Of a stretch of DNA of 64,000 bases, positions 46,680 to 59,800 are shown piece after piece. Each line of letters opens with the position of its first letter. Positions within the stretch are counted from its first letter, which is position 1. The stretch is from Cryptomeria japonica. Its lineage: Eukaryota; Streptophyta; Pinopsida; Cupressales; Cupressaceae. The stretch lies in NCBI RefSeq assembly GCF_030272615.1, contig NC_081412.1, forward strand, positions 340,257,370 to 340,321,369, given 5' to 3'. Made by a program: the position numbers and the translations under genes. Under the pieces are notes generated by a model. It was not told the DNA's origin. It was given only the letters and a program-made list of their open reading frames with translations, and made no database searches.

Positions 46680-49600
46680 TAGAGCAGAGAGCCCTAAACC
46701 CAAAATATAAAAGAAGGAGATGAACCTCTATGATGACCTAATTGCTCAATTGTCAGGGTCTTCTCAAAGACCAAGAACTGTAAGGCATGCAAATGGATTC
46801 ATGACTCATGGAGGATTTGTAAAGAAGCTTATATTTCATTTAGAGGCCATAATATTTTCAAAAGTTTTTACATGAAATCAAATAGAGAAGTGTTTGAGTG
46901 TAATCCCTAGAGGCTAGAGTTGGCTTGATTGGTAGTCCCAAATGTCTTTGTAAATGTGGACTCGATTAGAATAATTGCAAAGCAATGCAATCCCAATACA
47001 AGGTGCATTCAATTAATTTACAGGAATCTGATTGAAATCAGTAAAGCCACTATTTGTCAAGTGTTTGACATGGAGGATGTAGTAGGTAATGACATGGTTA
47101 TCAACCTAGGTAGCTTGAAAGTATAATACCAGAGTGTCGAGGGGATTTATAGGAGAAAGTGGCTACCACTTCACAAGCCCAAGTTGGGTAAAAAATTCCA
47201 AAAGTTTGACAAAACAGACCTACCACCTTTATAGTGTTGAGTTGTTTCACAAGTATTTTCAGATGACTTATTATGTTGTGTGTCAAGTGCGTGATTTTGA
47301 GATACGTTTACATATGCCTGAGGTACTTGCAATGTTGATTTGTGGTGTCCAAAGAAGTGTTGAAAATAGACCTTTTAACCATCCTCACTTTGTAGCATAA
47401 GGGATTCACAATGCCCTAATCTGTATCCAAAGGGATAGTTCAACTATCACATTCAAATGATATTCCTTATTGATGCATTTGCTGCTATTTTTTGCACAAA
47501 GAAATAGATTATGGAGTAATGATTTGTGCATTAAGGAATTTGATGCTGATGGAATAAGGCATCTTGTGCAGTTGTGGACATCTATTTGGGACTGTGGTTT
47601 TATGCCTGCCCAATATTTATGTTTTGAGGAGCATTTTTTTCAAAAACTGTAAGGTTTATTTGGTCATAACCCTCCAAGGTTGTCGGATAAGATCATGAAG
47701 TTCTCGAGGCCTAAAGGAAGGGAACATGAGATAAATGTTAAAATAAACCATAATTGGGGTGATTGTTACATCATAGAGAAGCATACTTACATAAGAATCT
47801 ATGGATTTGAGAGACAACCACATTTGTTGCCTTTGATAGTTCCTGACAGATTGGCATATCTAGAAATAATCAAACAAATGTGTGGGACAAATGCTCATTT
47901 TTATGTCACATAAGGCCTTTTTTCTCCCTTCTTATCTTCATATTGGATATTTTCTAGGTTTCTTCATCAACCGGATTTGCAAAAGTCGTCAATCTCTTGG
48001 ATAGCTATAAGTTACCCCTACATTCAGAGGGTCAAAAATTTGATCCAGAAGGATACATCACATTTGCAAGAAGTTGTGTAAGTTTGGGAGCATACAGTCA
48101 CACATTTGTGCTCAAATAGGAATTAACAAGGAATGCCCCACTTATGAAGCCACAATGGAAAGGGTTAAAGCATGGATAAGAATCTGACAAGCCGAGAAAG
48201 CAAGAAAGCTGGCTAACCCTACATACAAGGGTGCATTTGCAAACATCAACGATAAAGTTAGAAGAATGGAGTTGTTACTCCAACATGAATCTAGGTTGAT
48301 ATCAAATGTGCCAATCATTTCCCCATCTTGATCCACTATCTCATCCATCATGGTGCAAGGACATAGGCATGTTTTTCCTTTAGCTCAAATGTCTCCCTCT
48401 CCACCAGAAGGATTGGAAGTATCACAATATGTGGGAGAAAGTGCAGCACCCCATGAGGAAGAGGAAGAGGTTATGTAACAAATGCAAGTGTATGTGGTAG
48501 CTTATCAACCCCCAAATGATCAAGATGATGACATTGTTGAAATTGCCAATTTCTTAACAGATGAAGTCAGAGATCTGGCTTCCAAGAAGTTTGTATCTGA
48601 TGATGATTTCATCAGTACAAGTGAGTTCAAAGCAATTATTAATAAATTCATGGGAAGGAAATTGAATGAAAGAACCCATGATACACCCTCAGAGAAAATA
48701 TATGAGGTTGTCAAACAATTTTTGGCAGAGGTCCGTGAAGAAACCAAGGACATGACCCTAGAGAAGGGAAGACAATTGCTAAAATAATCAAGATGTATGC
48801 TCCTTCTAGGGATATATATGTCCTCTTCCCTTGCCTTTGACAATCTCAGGAGATATCAAGGTTTGGATCTGAAGTTAAGTGATGAAGGAATAGATAAGTT
48901 GTGTTATGGTTCAAATTTTAGGCCTATTGACAAATTGTTGGCTATATGGTGTTTGTATCCACTTGATAAGAGGCCTATCACCATTGCAAATCCATCATAT
49001 ATGTCAGGGAAATTATGGTTTATAGGGTGGAAGATGTCACTACAAAATAGGTTGCAGTTTTGAATGTAAATATTGCATTATTTACTAGGGGTGCAGTAGA
49101 GAAGCTCACAACTAAGAACGAGGAGCTAGATTAGAAGAATCATGAGCTAAATGAGAGATTAAGCACCTCTACACAACAAGGTCTTCTATTATTTGCAGAG
49201 CATCATGCTACCAAATTGAAGATTGACCTAGCCATTGAGAATGAAAAGAGGATATAAGCAGAAAGATGACTGGCCAAGGTTCAAGAGGAAACTCAAAGGC
49301 TTAGTAACGATCTCAGAATTTATAAGTTCAAAATGGCTTAGAAGTCGATCAAAGCTAAATTTGCACGAATGCTACCTCATTTCCAAAGAATGTGGAATGG
49401 GTACTAGGATATTGTTGGTCTTGTCAAAAGACAGAGGAAGGTCGAGTTTGGATTGAAATTGTCTAAGAGGTACATAAAGAGAAAGTAAGAATTGTTACAA
49501 AATTTTGAGCAAAATGGAAGTCATTTTTATAATGATGTTTAATTGCAATTAGTACCTATAATAGATGAGACGGGCTATATTGTTAGAGATCGATCTATTA

Positions 49601-50008
49601 TTGAATGAACATCAAAAATATCATGGGAAGCTAAGGAAAGCTTTGAAAAATTTCAATAAATTGCAAGGAACACAACCACCAACATTTTTCAAGGACACGG
49701 GAGAAGATAAAAATGAAGCTGAGTGGAAAGAAGATCTTGTGAAAGTATTTCTCCATGACACAATGAATGAGGTGTTTGATGATGCTGACAAAGTAGAAGA
49801 AAACCTTCATAAGAAGCTAGAAGGAATGTCACAAATGGAGTTTAGTGTGAGGTTCTTGAATAGACAAAATGCTTCGATGGCTATTGAAGCTTATGAAAAG
49901 CATATAAAGACTTGGACCAAATTCTTGCAAAGAGGAGAAATGATTTCTCATGAAAACCATATTCTAGTTGAGGCTAATAAGATTTTGAAACATTTGCAAA
50001 TGGCTTGA
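46680..50008 (+). pseudogene. Large decayed ORF with coiled-coil C-terminus, unrecognised
   Basis: A long plus-strand reading is interrupted by many stops and some frame changes. Pieces include HLYSVELFHKYFQMTYYVV and RLHMPEVLAMLICGVQRSV (47220-47400), LLLFFAQRNRLWSNDLCIKE (47480), GFERQPHLLPLIVPDRLAYL (47800-47880), then (48482-48787) an acidic segment with DEVRDLASKKFVSDDDF, RPIDKLLAIWCLYPLDKRPI (48920-48990), a heptad-like KNEELDxKNHELNERLS (49110-49170), and a final open 147-codon helical stretch rich in Lys and Glu (49565-50008). The family was not recognised. Its layout, a globular part followed by coiled coil, resembles the unknown ORF at 24.5-26.9 kb. Confidence 0.45.
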
Positions 50009-50989
50009 AGCTTGTTTGGATCCTTTGATATTATAAAAAGGAATTCAAGGCCATCTGCAAGTTGTTCTGAAAATTCTCTTGGGCGGGTAGAATGTATTAT
50101 GTTTGAGCTTTTTGATAATAGAAGATAGTTGCAAACTCTTTACTGCTTTATGAAACTGTATACACAATTGAGTTGAATGAAATGACTACAAGAAAATTCA
50201 TATTGTCTCCTATTTTATGTTTTTACTTATATGAATGGATGTGTCTACGGTACATTAATTTGTCTTCACAATCAATTGTGAATGTGTAGTCTGAATTGCA
50301 GGTTTACTTTAAGGAAAAAAATAATTAATTCTATAATTATATTGTAGCAAGGTAGACACAAGTTATAGTGATTCTTAAGTAAAGACAACAATTCCATGAG
50401 GAAGCTTATGCAATTTATCAATTTCTTTACTATTATGCAAAGTTGAAATATGATACAATTTTATGGTGCAACAGAGGGCTAGACAAATTCGTGTCTACCT
50501 TCAACAGTTAACACCAACAATCAACTTGTAATGGGACAACCTAATTGGTCTCATTCAAGTTCATAGGGGGCATTGCCCTGATTTTAAATAATACAAATAT
50601 AATGTCTATAGAGTTGCATAGAGCATGCATCGTGCCAAGTTGTTTGATTGATGACCTTCTAGCACCTGTAAATTTGATTTGATAACCCCATTGACATCAT
50701 GAATGACATATGAATTTTTGACAACCCATGTACTTTCACATTTGGATCACCATGTGAGACCCAAATTTGTATTAAAATTTCATTTAGAACATATTTTATC
50801 TTTTCTCCAATTTCATTTCACTACAAAATATGAATGGTTGGTGAAAGAAACTCACACCGAGAAGTAGGTAGCAACAAATTGGTTGAGTTATCCCAAACAT
50901 TCACCATCGAGAATATTCATTGCACCTGAAGCCAGAAAGTATAAAACCAATATTAGATTTGATAAAAATAAAATAAAAAATTAAACAAT
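50009..50989. other. Spacer between convergent decayed ORFs
   Basis: AT-rich, with no recognised feature. Confidence 0.4.
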
Positions 50990-53900
50990 CTAACATATGG
51001 GATTACATAGTGAAGAAGAAAGTAGAATGTTTTGAAAATACACCTTGTTCATATTTTTAACAAAATCTGAAAAAAAATTGTGATCTCTTTCTTCTAATTT
51101 GTATGTATCATTCCTAGAATTGTAAGATAAGTTAGTTGTTTCTATGACAGAATCAAGTTCCACAAAAGCATGATCTGTCAAATCATACTTGTACATGCAT
51201 TTCCCCTTTATTCTATTGTACTAACATAACTAAAGCTCGAAGCCTTCTGGCCTATCAAAAAGGTCGATGTCATTATGGTAATAAAACATCCTATTACCAT
51301 CATTCCTTTGTATTCTTTGAACCCTTCCAATGTACCAGGGTCCACAAGAAACACCTTGCCTTGTACTTCGAGAAACACGTTTTCTTGTAGCATGTTCAGT
51401 GGGAGGTATTGAATTGCTCTCAAACAACACCCTGCAATTTGATCCAATTCCAAAGCTAATTGAAACACCCTTTTGTGAGGCCCTCTCATCTCGCCTAAAG
51501 TAGACCCCATGTTGGCATATGCACACTCCAATGAGACATTGTATGTGATTGAAGGTTTTGTCATTGATGGCAACCTTGCAATCCTATGATACCGGAAAAG
51601 GCATTATACTGGCATCAGCAGATCACACTCTACACTGGTACTCAGGACACCGACACTGACACAAAGAAAAGAAGTATACCGGCACAGAGGCTGACAGGAT
51701 TTGGTTATATTATATTTTGTTTATTATTGTAAAAATTTGTAAGCCAACTTGGCAAATTGTAAAATGACTCTTATATATAAAAGAGATCATTATAGACATT
51801 TGGTAATGAGGAAGGATTGAGGAATAATATTAGGCAGACCTATTATGCGAAATATAGGCTAAAGGTTTATGTAAGAAGCAGAGCAGCAACCTGTACTGGA
51901 TCAGGCATTATAGATGCTATTGTAAAGAAGTACAAGATATTGGATTTGTATAATCCTCATTGTAAGTCAGTGAGACTTCCCATTGAGCAGTGAGCTCTAG
52001 GCAGTTGGCCTTCCTGCATGTGCAGACCTCCTATTGTAAGTAATATTCTCTTATTGGCCAGTGAGTGAATATTGTGGGTCACAAATCCCACCGAGGTTTT
52101 TCCCACACTGGGTTTCCTCGTTAAATCCTTGTGTTATGGTGTGCTTTTCATGTGGATGTTCTTAATTCTGTTTATTGCATTATTTCTTGCATACCGGTAC
52201 ATTGTTATAATATGTTCTGCATGTTTTAATTTAAGAAATTCTATACACCGGTCAAATACTAATTCACCACCCCCCCCTCTCAGTATCTGTGGGATTCCTA
52301 ACACCCCATTCCTTACTTTAGTCAACCTATCTTTGGATAACAGATTTCCATTCAACTGACTAACCAAGATAACTTTGAACATATCCTTACCATCAAGCTC
52401 TACCACTGGTTTTATAGTTTTTTTTAGATTTTCATCAATGGAATCTAAAATTTCATCTAACTCATGCCTCTACTCACTTTCCATTATTTTCAATTCACCA
52501 TGATTGTGTACCACTAAAGGCATAGATTGGAATATAGAGTTGAAATGAGTTGGTGAAGAGTCATCAAGTACTTCATCCAAAACTTGGAATGTTGGATAAT
52601 TTTGTTCCTTTGTCCATGCTTTATCCCACTAAGAAGATTTTGTGGGATTCTTCATTTGCATGCCAAGAGATGATAAAATATCATGTGCATCCTTCAATCC
52701 TATCTTGAGGGCTTCTATAATTTTATCATCTGTAGATATTGAATCATACTCTGATGATATGTTAACACTTAGTATCCTTTCTTGGTGCAATCTATTCTAG
52801 ATACTTTCTTGCTTCTTATGAGATTTAATAAAATGAATCCCTTGGGGATTTGATTCTTCATTTTAAAATCTATATAGGATTCCAACAATGTGAAGTGAGT
52901 TAGTGAAATCATAGGCTCTTTCTACTCCAACCATCCCACCAACTTTGCTAAAGAAGTTCTCACATACATCTGACCCGTCACCCAATTAAGTGCAAAACAC
53001 ATGGCAAGTGAGAGTATTGATCTTGAAACAATCTCAACAACAAAACTACAAAGTGGCAATAAATTTTCACGTCTTAATATGCCTCCCTGCTGATTAAAAT
53101 TATGTTGACATTATTATTAGATTTTTTCCGTAGCTAAGATAACCATAACGTGAAGAAATGATGAACTTGTGAAGCTTTTCGTACTCTTTCCCAAAGAGTC
53201 AAACTCTGAGACATAAAAATGTCGATGTAATTGGAAACAATCATTAGATATGTCTTTGTACCTAGTGTCCTCTCTACCCTTCCATTGGATGTGCTTATCA
53301 TCTCTTTCAAATAGCTTTGAACGTGCCTCAAAGCAATTTGTTGTGTTGAACCCCAATTTTGTCGATCTATCATCTCTATATCTTCACTTTTAAGCTTGCT
53401 ATCATCCACTTTAAAAGTGTTATAAACCATCCTAACATGATTAAAACTTATCATCTCTTCTCCTAAGATCAAATCTCGTCAATCGCTAAATAAATGATTC
53501 ACTAGCTTTTTGTCGTTGTGGATGTAGTCCTAGTCATGCAATCTTGTTACATTTCAACCATTGGACAACCCACTTAGTCTCCACCCTTCCAAGGAATTTA
53601 ATATCGAATACCTTATGTTGAACAATATTCCATCAACATAAGTTGTCTTCTTCTACTATCCCCATCTAAGGAATGACCAACAATAGGTCCCAAATTATTT
53701 TCCACATGTCTCTTCCACAAAAAAATATTCTTTCCCATTGTTGACGAACAAAATTTGCATTGAACCTATTGCATGTTGGATGAGAAACCACAACCAAATG
53801 AGGAATCTTTTCATGTAAAGGGCTTGCAATAATAACACGTGCATGGCAACCAATAACATTGTGCTTATAAGAGTATGTTATGATATCAAAGCTCACAACT

Positions 53901-56089
53901 CCCTCACCAACTATCACCAAGAAATGTGATTGACATTGATGTTCTTCTTTATTACTATAAAAACCAACCAATGTATCACTTTTTGCTACCCACCTAACAT
54001 ACTTCTCACAATAGTTTCATCTTTAGCAAGGTAGACATGAATTGGACCATCTATTCCATGTTTGGTTTTATAAGAAGCATACACTTTTCCTACTACCTCA
54101 AAAATGTAGTTGTGCTCCCCCGGGATGTATGCCAATGACTTTCTAACTTGCCTCAAAGTTGTAGAAATTGAAGGACCATCCAGATTCAAGATAATAAAGC
54201 TATGTAATCTAGGATGTCCCCATAACTTGATCATCTCATAAAGGGATTTCATGGATATACTATACCTTCTCCCTGCCTTTGGATGCATCAGGTTGTGAAA
54301 GATATCCTTGACAAAATCCCAAACTACATCTTTACCTTGTAATTTTCCTTGTTTATATGTCTCACATATATCCTTGCAAAACCTAAAGACATCCTTCCTT
54401 TCAGTCAATTCAAATAGCTTCTCCTTTAATGGTTTCATTCTAATAGAGAGTATAGCAACCTTTGTCTTTTCCCACCAAAGAGCTCGCATTGTTGATCTTT
54501 GGCTAGCATTTGAAACCCTAGCATCTATTCAGAGTTTATTTTGAGTCAACTAGTCTAGTCTTCTCCCTCTCCCTGTATCCCTCCCATGTCTTTTATTGAC
54601 ACATTTTGATTCATGATATAAATGCATCCTAAAATCTTCACATTCTGGAATCATCTCACAAAAGCTACATGTCAATGATTCAAATGGGATCCCTATCTCA
54701 GAAGCCCTATTGCAATTAATATGCATATATGTGCCATCAAATCAATATTCATTACCCTCAGAACATAGCATCATCTTGGTATGCTTCTCTATGGACCATA
54801 ATTTTCCACCCCTTTGATCATCCATTAGGACGTTTGTGTCTAATCTCTCTCCATTTCTACTAATATAGGAATACAAATACCCCCAACATTGCAGCATCAA
54901 TGGGGATGAATGACCTTTAATAAGATGATAAAACAAAAAATGAATAAATTATAATAAATCACAATCAAAATAAATTTGAACTTGGGTAGTTAACACACCT
55001 TAAGTACAAGGATCTGCACTTGTAGAACCCTTGTGTAATACAGATGGTGATGATGGGACCAATAACCTAGTCAAACTTTGTTGGGACTTATCATTGGTAG
55101 GCTTCTTGGGTCTCCCGGCTATGCCACTCCTCAAAACAATTGTATAATGTGAATCCTCATCTTTAGCAGTGGTGTGCTTCTTTGAATTCATGTGTTTATT
55201 TAGAAAACTGACAATATTACCACTTGCCGACACCAAATAAAACCATTTATTGGATTGTGTATATTTTACTCATACTTTTTTCTTATCCTCATAGCTTGCA
55301 AGTGTTTCTTCCACCACCTTGAAAAAATTAGGCTATTGTGTCTTGTTGAAATCATCTAGATGTTTAATTGCTTGATCAATGTCAAATCGATCTCTAACTA
55401 CAGTTGTCTGATTTTCTATGCTACTTGAATGATTTTCACCATTCCCCTCCATTAAAATGTGATGTTTATGGGACATTGTTTTCATATGATTGTTTTTGAA
55501 GTTACGAACTATTCATGCTACCATGGATACTTCCCCTATTCCATAATCAATGCCATAACTTTCACAATGGATTTTTAGTTTAGGTTCTCCCTTTTCTAAA
55601 TATACTTTGAGAGTGAGTTTCTCATTGAAAAATTATTCCATTAAACTATTCACTTTCTAATTCCAATCTATGCCAACACATCAAGATCAAAAACTATGGT
55701 TTGTTCCACTGACTTGGACCCATCTCCAACTCTTGGTTGTTTATGTATACCTACCTCCACAATCTCTCTATTGTGTTGAGGGTTTGGTGTACTTTCCACT
55801 ATATTTGACTCAACCATACCAACATACACTGTGTCATGTTTCCTCTTAATGCCTATAAATATTGTTGTAGCTTTCTTTTTTGTTCTTGCTTTATATTTAA
55901 AGGATTCCCAAGCCCACAAATAAAATCAAAAGGATATTCAATGAGTTCATCATCCACAACTTCATGATGGATGTCAACAAGTGTACAACCTTTTGAATAA
56001 ATGATTGTGCCAAAAACAAAATTTTCTTCACTGGTAACAATTACATATTTCATATCTACAATTGAATCCATCTGCATTATTTTCCTCAT
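50990..56089 (-). pseudogene. Very large decayed ORF, unrecognised, split by a solo LTR
   Basis: Minus-strand pieces in order: MKYVIVTSEENFVFGTIIYS (56045), a Lys-rich KRKHDTVYVG block, a segment with GIAGRPKKPTNDKSQQSL (55130), MRALWWEKTKVAILSIRMKP through SLYEMIKLWGHPRLHSFI (54489-54240), IPGEHNYIFEVVGKVYASYK (54120), HARVIIASPLHEKIPHLVVV (53860-53790), RQNWGSTQQIALRHVQSYL (53370), VCENFFSKVGGMVGVERAYD (52975-52915), NLLSKDRLTKVRNGV (52350), then across the LTR CAYANMGSTLGEMRGPH (51520) and GPWYIGRVQRIQRNDGNRM (51350), ending near 50990. Many stops and frameshifts show decay. The motif order suggests a single protein of well over 1000 residues. Transposon origin is an inference. Confidence 0.5.
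51565..52303 (+). mobile_element. Copia-type solo LTR inside the large decayed ORF
   Basis: TGATGGCAACC at the left and GGATTCCTAACA at the right give TG...CA ends. The coding relics of the large minus-strand ORF stop on one side and resume on the other. A TATA box (TTATATATAAAAG, 51771-51783), several TGTAA tracts and a C-run before the end (52267-52277) fit an LTR in plus orientation. No internal sequence flanks it. A 5-bp target repeat was not identified, so the exact ends are provisional. Confidence 0.6.
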
Positions 56090-58577
56090 TTAGCTATCAA
56101 TTGGTTAAAAAATGAATAAAATTATAATAAAAAATTCAGAAGTCTGGCTATAATATTACTATGAAATGATGTGTATTTTCATCCTGGTGCATCCATAACT
56201 AAATGAAAAAAGAAAGTCAAGTTTACACATGAAGGGGTTAATTTGGAAATGGAAAAATTAAGAGTCAATGAAGTTGCTTGTTTTACTTGGCAGTTTCCCC
56301 GAGGAACTGTTTCTTTTCCTTGCTATTCCAATTGGGCTTACGGAGGCATGATTTATGAGATCTTTTAGTTTCAGATAAGTGTAAATCAACATTTGTTACT
56401 TGGACAAAATGACATGGCTTCACATGGAACAACAATTGCATTTCGTAAGATTATAAATCTCCATTTTGGCGGTAGAGTCTGCCATCCGTGAGGCCATAGA
56501 AAGGATAAAGCGAAGATTAAATTGGAACTGGATGAGTTGATTTTTCACCAGAACTGAAAAGTAATTTGATCAAATCATCCAATCATATCTATTTTTGCAG
56601 TCAAAGGTGCAATATGTAGGTTTGAACATAACAAGTGGTAGATGGATGAAAGGGTATTATCCTTTTCAACAAAATGACAAACAATCTATAGAAAACTAAA
56701 AATTTGGGCAATAATGTCAGAAACAAATCCCAAAAAATTTTGTTTTGAGATTTGTTTCTATCATTAGGATATGAAAGCTATGAAGGCTATAAAGTAGTGA
56801 TTCCTTCATGAAGACTGTGTACAGAAAATGGTGAATTCATTCAGTGTTAAGTGTTTGTGTGAGAGCACGAACAATCTCAAATAATCCTCGGAGGAGCATA
56901 CTGCCTACCTATTCAACAAAGGGAATGATGATGAGAATATGCCTGTGATAAACATCTTAGGGATGGATTTCTGGGCTAACGGGTATGTACATGATGGAAT
57001 TATTTATGAGAACTTGTTCTCCCCCATCATCTAGATTTTGGGATATGCCCTTGACGCTAGAAATACAACTTGGATGAGTTTGAGGCCTTCATGAATGATA
57101 ATGGTGATCTATTCTGTGCAAAGATCGTAAAAAGGTTGAAAGTGATTGGAAAAGGGATTGGTTGTCTGTATCACTGATCACCCCTGTGTCCCCTCTCTTA
57201 TCAATGATCCCCCTGTGTCCCCATGGTGTCCCCCCTCTTAATACCTATGTTCTTGTTTTTCAGTTTTTGAATAGGGAGCTGCCCTCTTATGGCAGTACTT
57301 ATGTAAAAACACATTATAGTTTTCTTATATATTATCTTGTCGTGACAATTTCTTTTTCTCTATTTGATATCTCCATACTCGCTCGTGGGCATTTTTTCTA
57401 GTGTTTTTCTATTGGTATTGTTAGATATTGTAAACTGTAATCAATATTCACTAGCTCTTACTTACAAATCAAATGATGGTTTTTCATGTGTTCTTCACCC
57501 TAGTTTACTATTTTTTTCATAGATGTAATAGTGCTTTCCATGGTCGACTTTACTAAGTTAAAACAGATGAATGAGAATAATATTTAAATGGAGGGGACAA
57601 GATTTTTTCTAAATACTTGATTAAGTATTATTTCTCGGTCCTCTTTGACTGTAAATGTTGATAAGGGGCTTGAAGTTGCAGGTTTTCATGAGGTTTACTT
57701 CCCACCTTCTAAATGAACATTGTTTGACTCAAAATGAATATAATTTAAATTCAAAATGCATTTGCTGCATCCAACTTGTCCTTCGCCTATGTTCAAATTG
57801 TTCTCATTTTTTGGTAGCGTTTAACAAGCCGACAAAAATATACTGTGACTAGTATATTTAACACTAGTTGCAGTATATTTCTGTCGGCTAGTTAGCCATT
57901 TTGTCTGAGTGAAATATACTCTAAAAAACAAAACTCGCCAGTGAAATTCTTGAGTTCTATAAAAGTTCAAATATCATCTTGCGGACTTGACGATGTATAC
58001 ATGGAAGCACACATCAGAAGGGATGACCATCGATAAAATCTTGTTATAGCTAATGGTTTTGAATTTTTTACTCTCACGATCCACCGATGATGACACATGT
58101 GGAAGTCCTATGTCCAAACCCTACTTCTAACATTTGGCGAATAAAAAATACCTTTGAATATTCGTATTTGGGATAGCAATTTATAAAACCCCTACATCCT
58201 TAATATATCAACAATATATTCCTTTGGATTTTGGGGATATTAAACCCCCAATGTGAATGTATGTGTTATCATATTACCTAGTAGGTGAAGCCCCCGTGAA
58301 AGGGGTAGAGGCTAGATTTGAAATTGAAATGCTAAATTGGAATATTATACCTTCATGAATCTCCTTTGTCTTGAAGTTTTAATAGAAAGGTTGATTTGGT
58401 CATGTAGGAATGTATAAATGTCTTCATAAGAATTTGATCATGGATGCCATCTTGGATGCTTGAAATTAAATACTTGACCTCTCCTTCATTTCTCTAATAA
58501 TGTTGGATTACTTGCTCAATTCAATTTAAAAAAGTGTAAATGTAAATTTTTGGAGAGTTGTTTCAAATGAGGGGGTA
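56090..58577. other. Spacer with no recognised gene
   Basis: Contains a CCCCTGTGTCCCC-type local repeat at 57178-57240 and the third copy of a dispersed repeat at 57966-58047. Short open stretches around 57162 and 57655 have no domain. Confidence 0.45.
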
Positions 58578-58582
58578 TGACT

Positions 58583-59471
58583 TGTTAATTTTTAGACTTG
58601 TAGATTAATACAATACTCAGAAAATAGAAATCTATCTAAATTTCCAGATTAATGTTGATTGTTGTTAGTGTTAGAATTTTCCAGAATTAAGCATAAGTAG
58701 AGAAATGAACAAAATGAACTCACAACACACAAGTACCTTAGGAAAACCTCCTAGGAGGAAAAACCCAACAAGAAAGATCCTCGGATCTGATTATGTATTA
58801 AGCATAATGTTCTGATTACAACTTATCTCTTAGGGCTTTGATGAAGGAATTCACTCAACAATTAGGTCAGCACACAAGTTGCTTCTTAGGTTGTCTTCAT
58901 CAATCAACAATAGGTCTGTAGTCTATTGTTCAGGTCTGCACTTCTCCTTAGTAGATGAATCAACAATTAGATTTGTTCTTTCAGCATTCATAGGTCTGCT
59001 ACAATTCTGAGATAATATGCAGGGCCAACACCTCTACTTGGATGGAGATCGCACTTTCAACAATAGAGATGACAATGAAGGAGGAGCTACAAGGTTCGCA
59101 CTTGACTAGAAATGAATTCACACCTTTCTGGTGTATTTCGCATTAGCTGGTTGCAAACTGAATTTCACAATTGATGTATGTGTTGCAAGTGTGTGTAATG
59201 TTTCATTTTGCATCTTTATTTATATCCATCTTATCCTTAATTAGGTCGGCTTTAGAATGTGGTATTTTGGCACCAGAGATATTTTATCTTTTGATTTAGT
59301 GTTGCGTGTTCTTTTAAGAGGTTGGCCCTATTTTATTTGAACACACCACATACTAAAGAGGGCCCAGCCCCACACGCTAGAGGAGAGGTTAAAGGGCCCA
59401 ACCCTTTAGGGCAGATTCTAATGTTGCCTTAGGCAATTGGAATCCTCTCTTTACCCTTATTAAAACCAACA
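58583..59471 (-). repeat. 3' LTR of the copia element
   Basis: Plus-strand ends are TGTTAATTTTT and AAAACCAACA. It aligns over its full length with 63046-63934. Confidence 0.95.
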
Positions 59472-59482
59472 CTCTCTCTTAA
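59472..59482 (-). promoter_or_regulatory. Copia polypurine tract
   Basis: The minus strand reads TTAAGAGAGAG directly before the TGTTGG start of the 3' LTR. Confidence 0.7.
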
Positions 59483-59516
59483 TTAGGGAGAAGAAAACAT
59501 AATCTGAATATCAATA

Positions 59517-59800
59517 TCTTCCATCTTGCACACAAGAAAAGAATGGATTACATAATCAGAACATAGTAGACTTCCATCTTGCACACAAGCATATAATGGA
59601 ATTACATAACAAAAATCTTCCATCTTGCACACAAGCATAGACTGGATCCACCTTACATTGCCCGCAGAGGGTGGCGAGGATCTTTTCTACCATCTTACGT
59701 TGCTCAGAGAGGATGATAACAATTACTCTTCTCCCTGAGAAGACTACCACCTTACATTGCCCACAGAGGGTGGTTGATGCAACACAATGCATCACTGAGG
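59517..59800 (-). repeat. Short tandem repeats between pol and 3' LTR
   Basis: CTTCCATCTTGCACACAAG occurs at about 59517, 59571 and 59607. A second motif, TTACATTGCCCNCAGAGGGTGG, occurs at about 59651 and 59752 with a weaker copy near 59694. They lie after the pol stop codon. Confidence 0.8.

Noticed and set aside
51560-52308. Target-site duplication for the copia-like solo LTR
   Set aside because: The flanking five bases (GTCAT and CCCCA) do not match, so I report the LTR without a duplication and with lower confidence.
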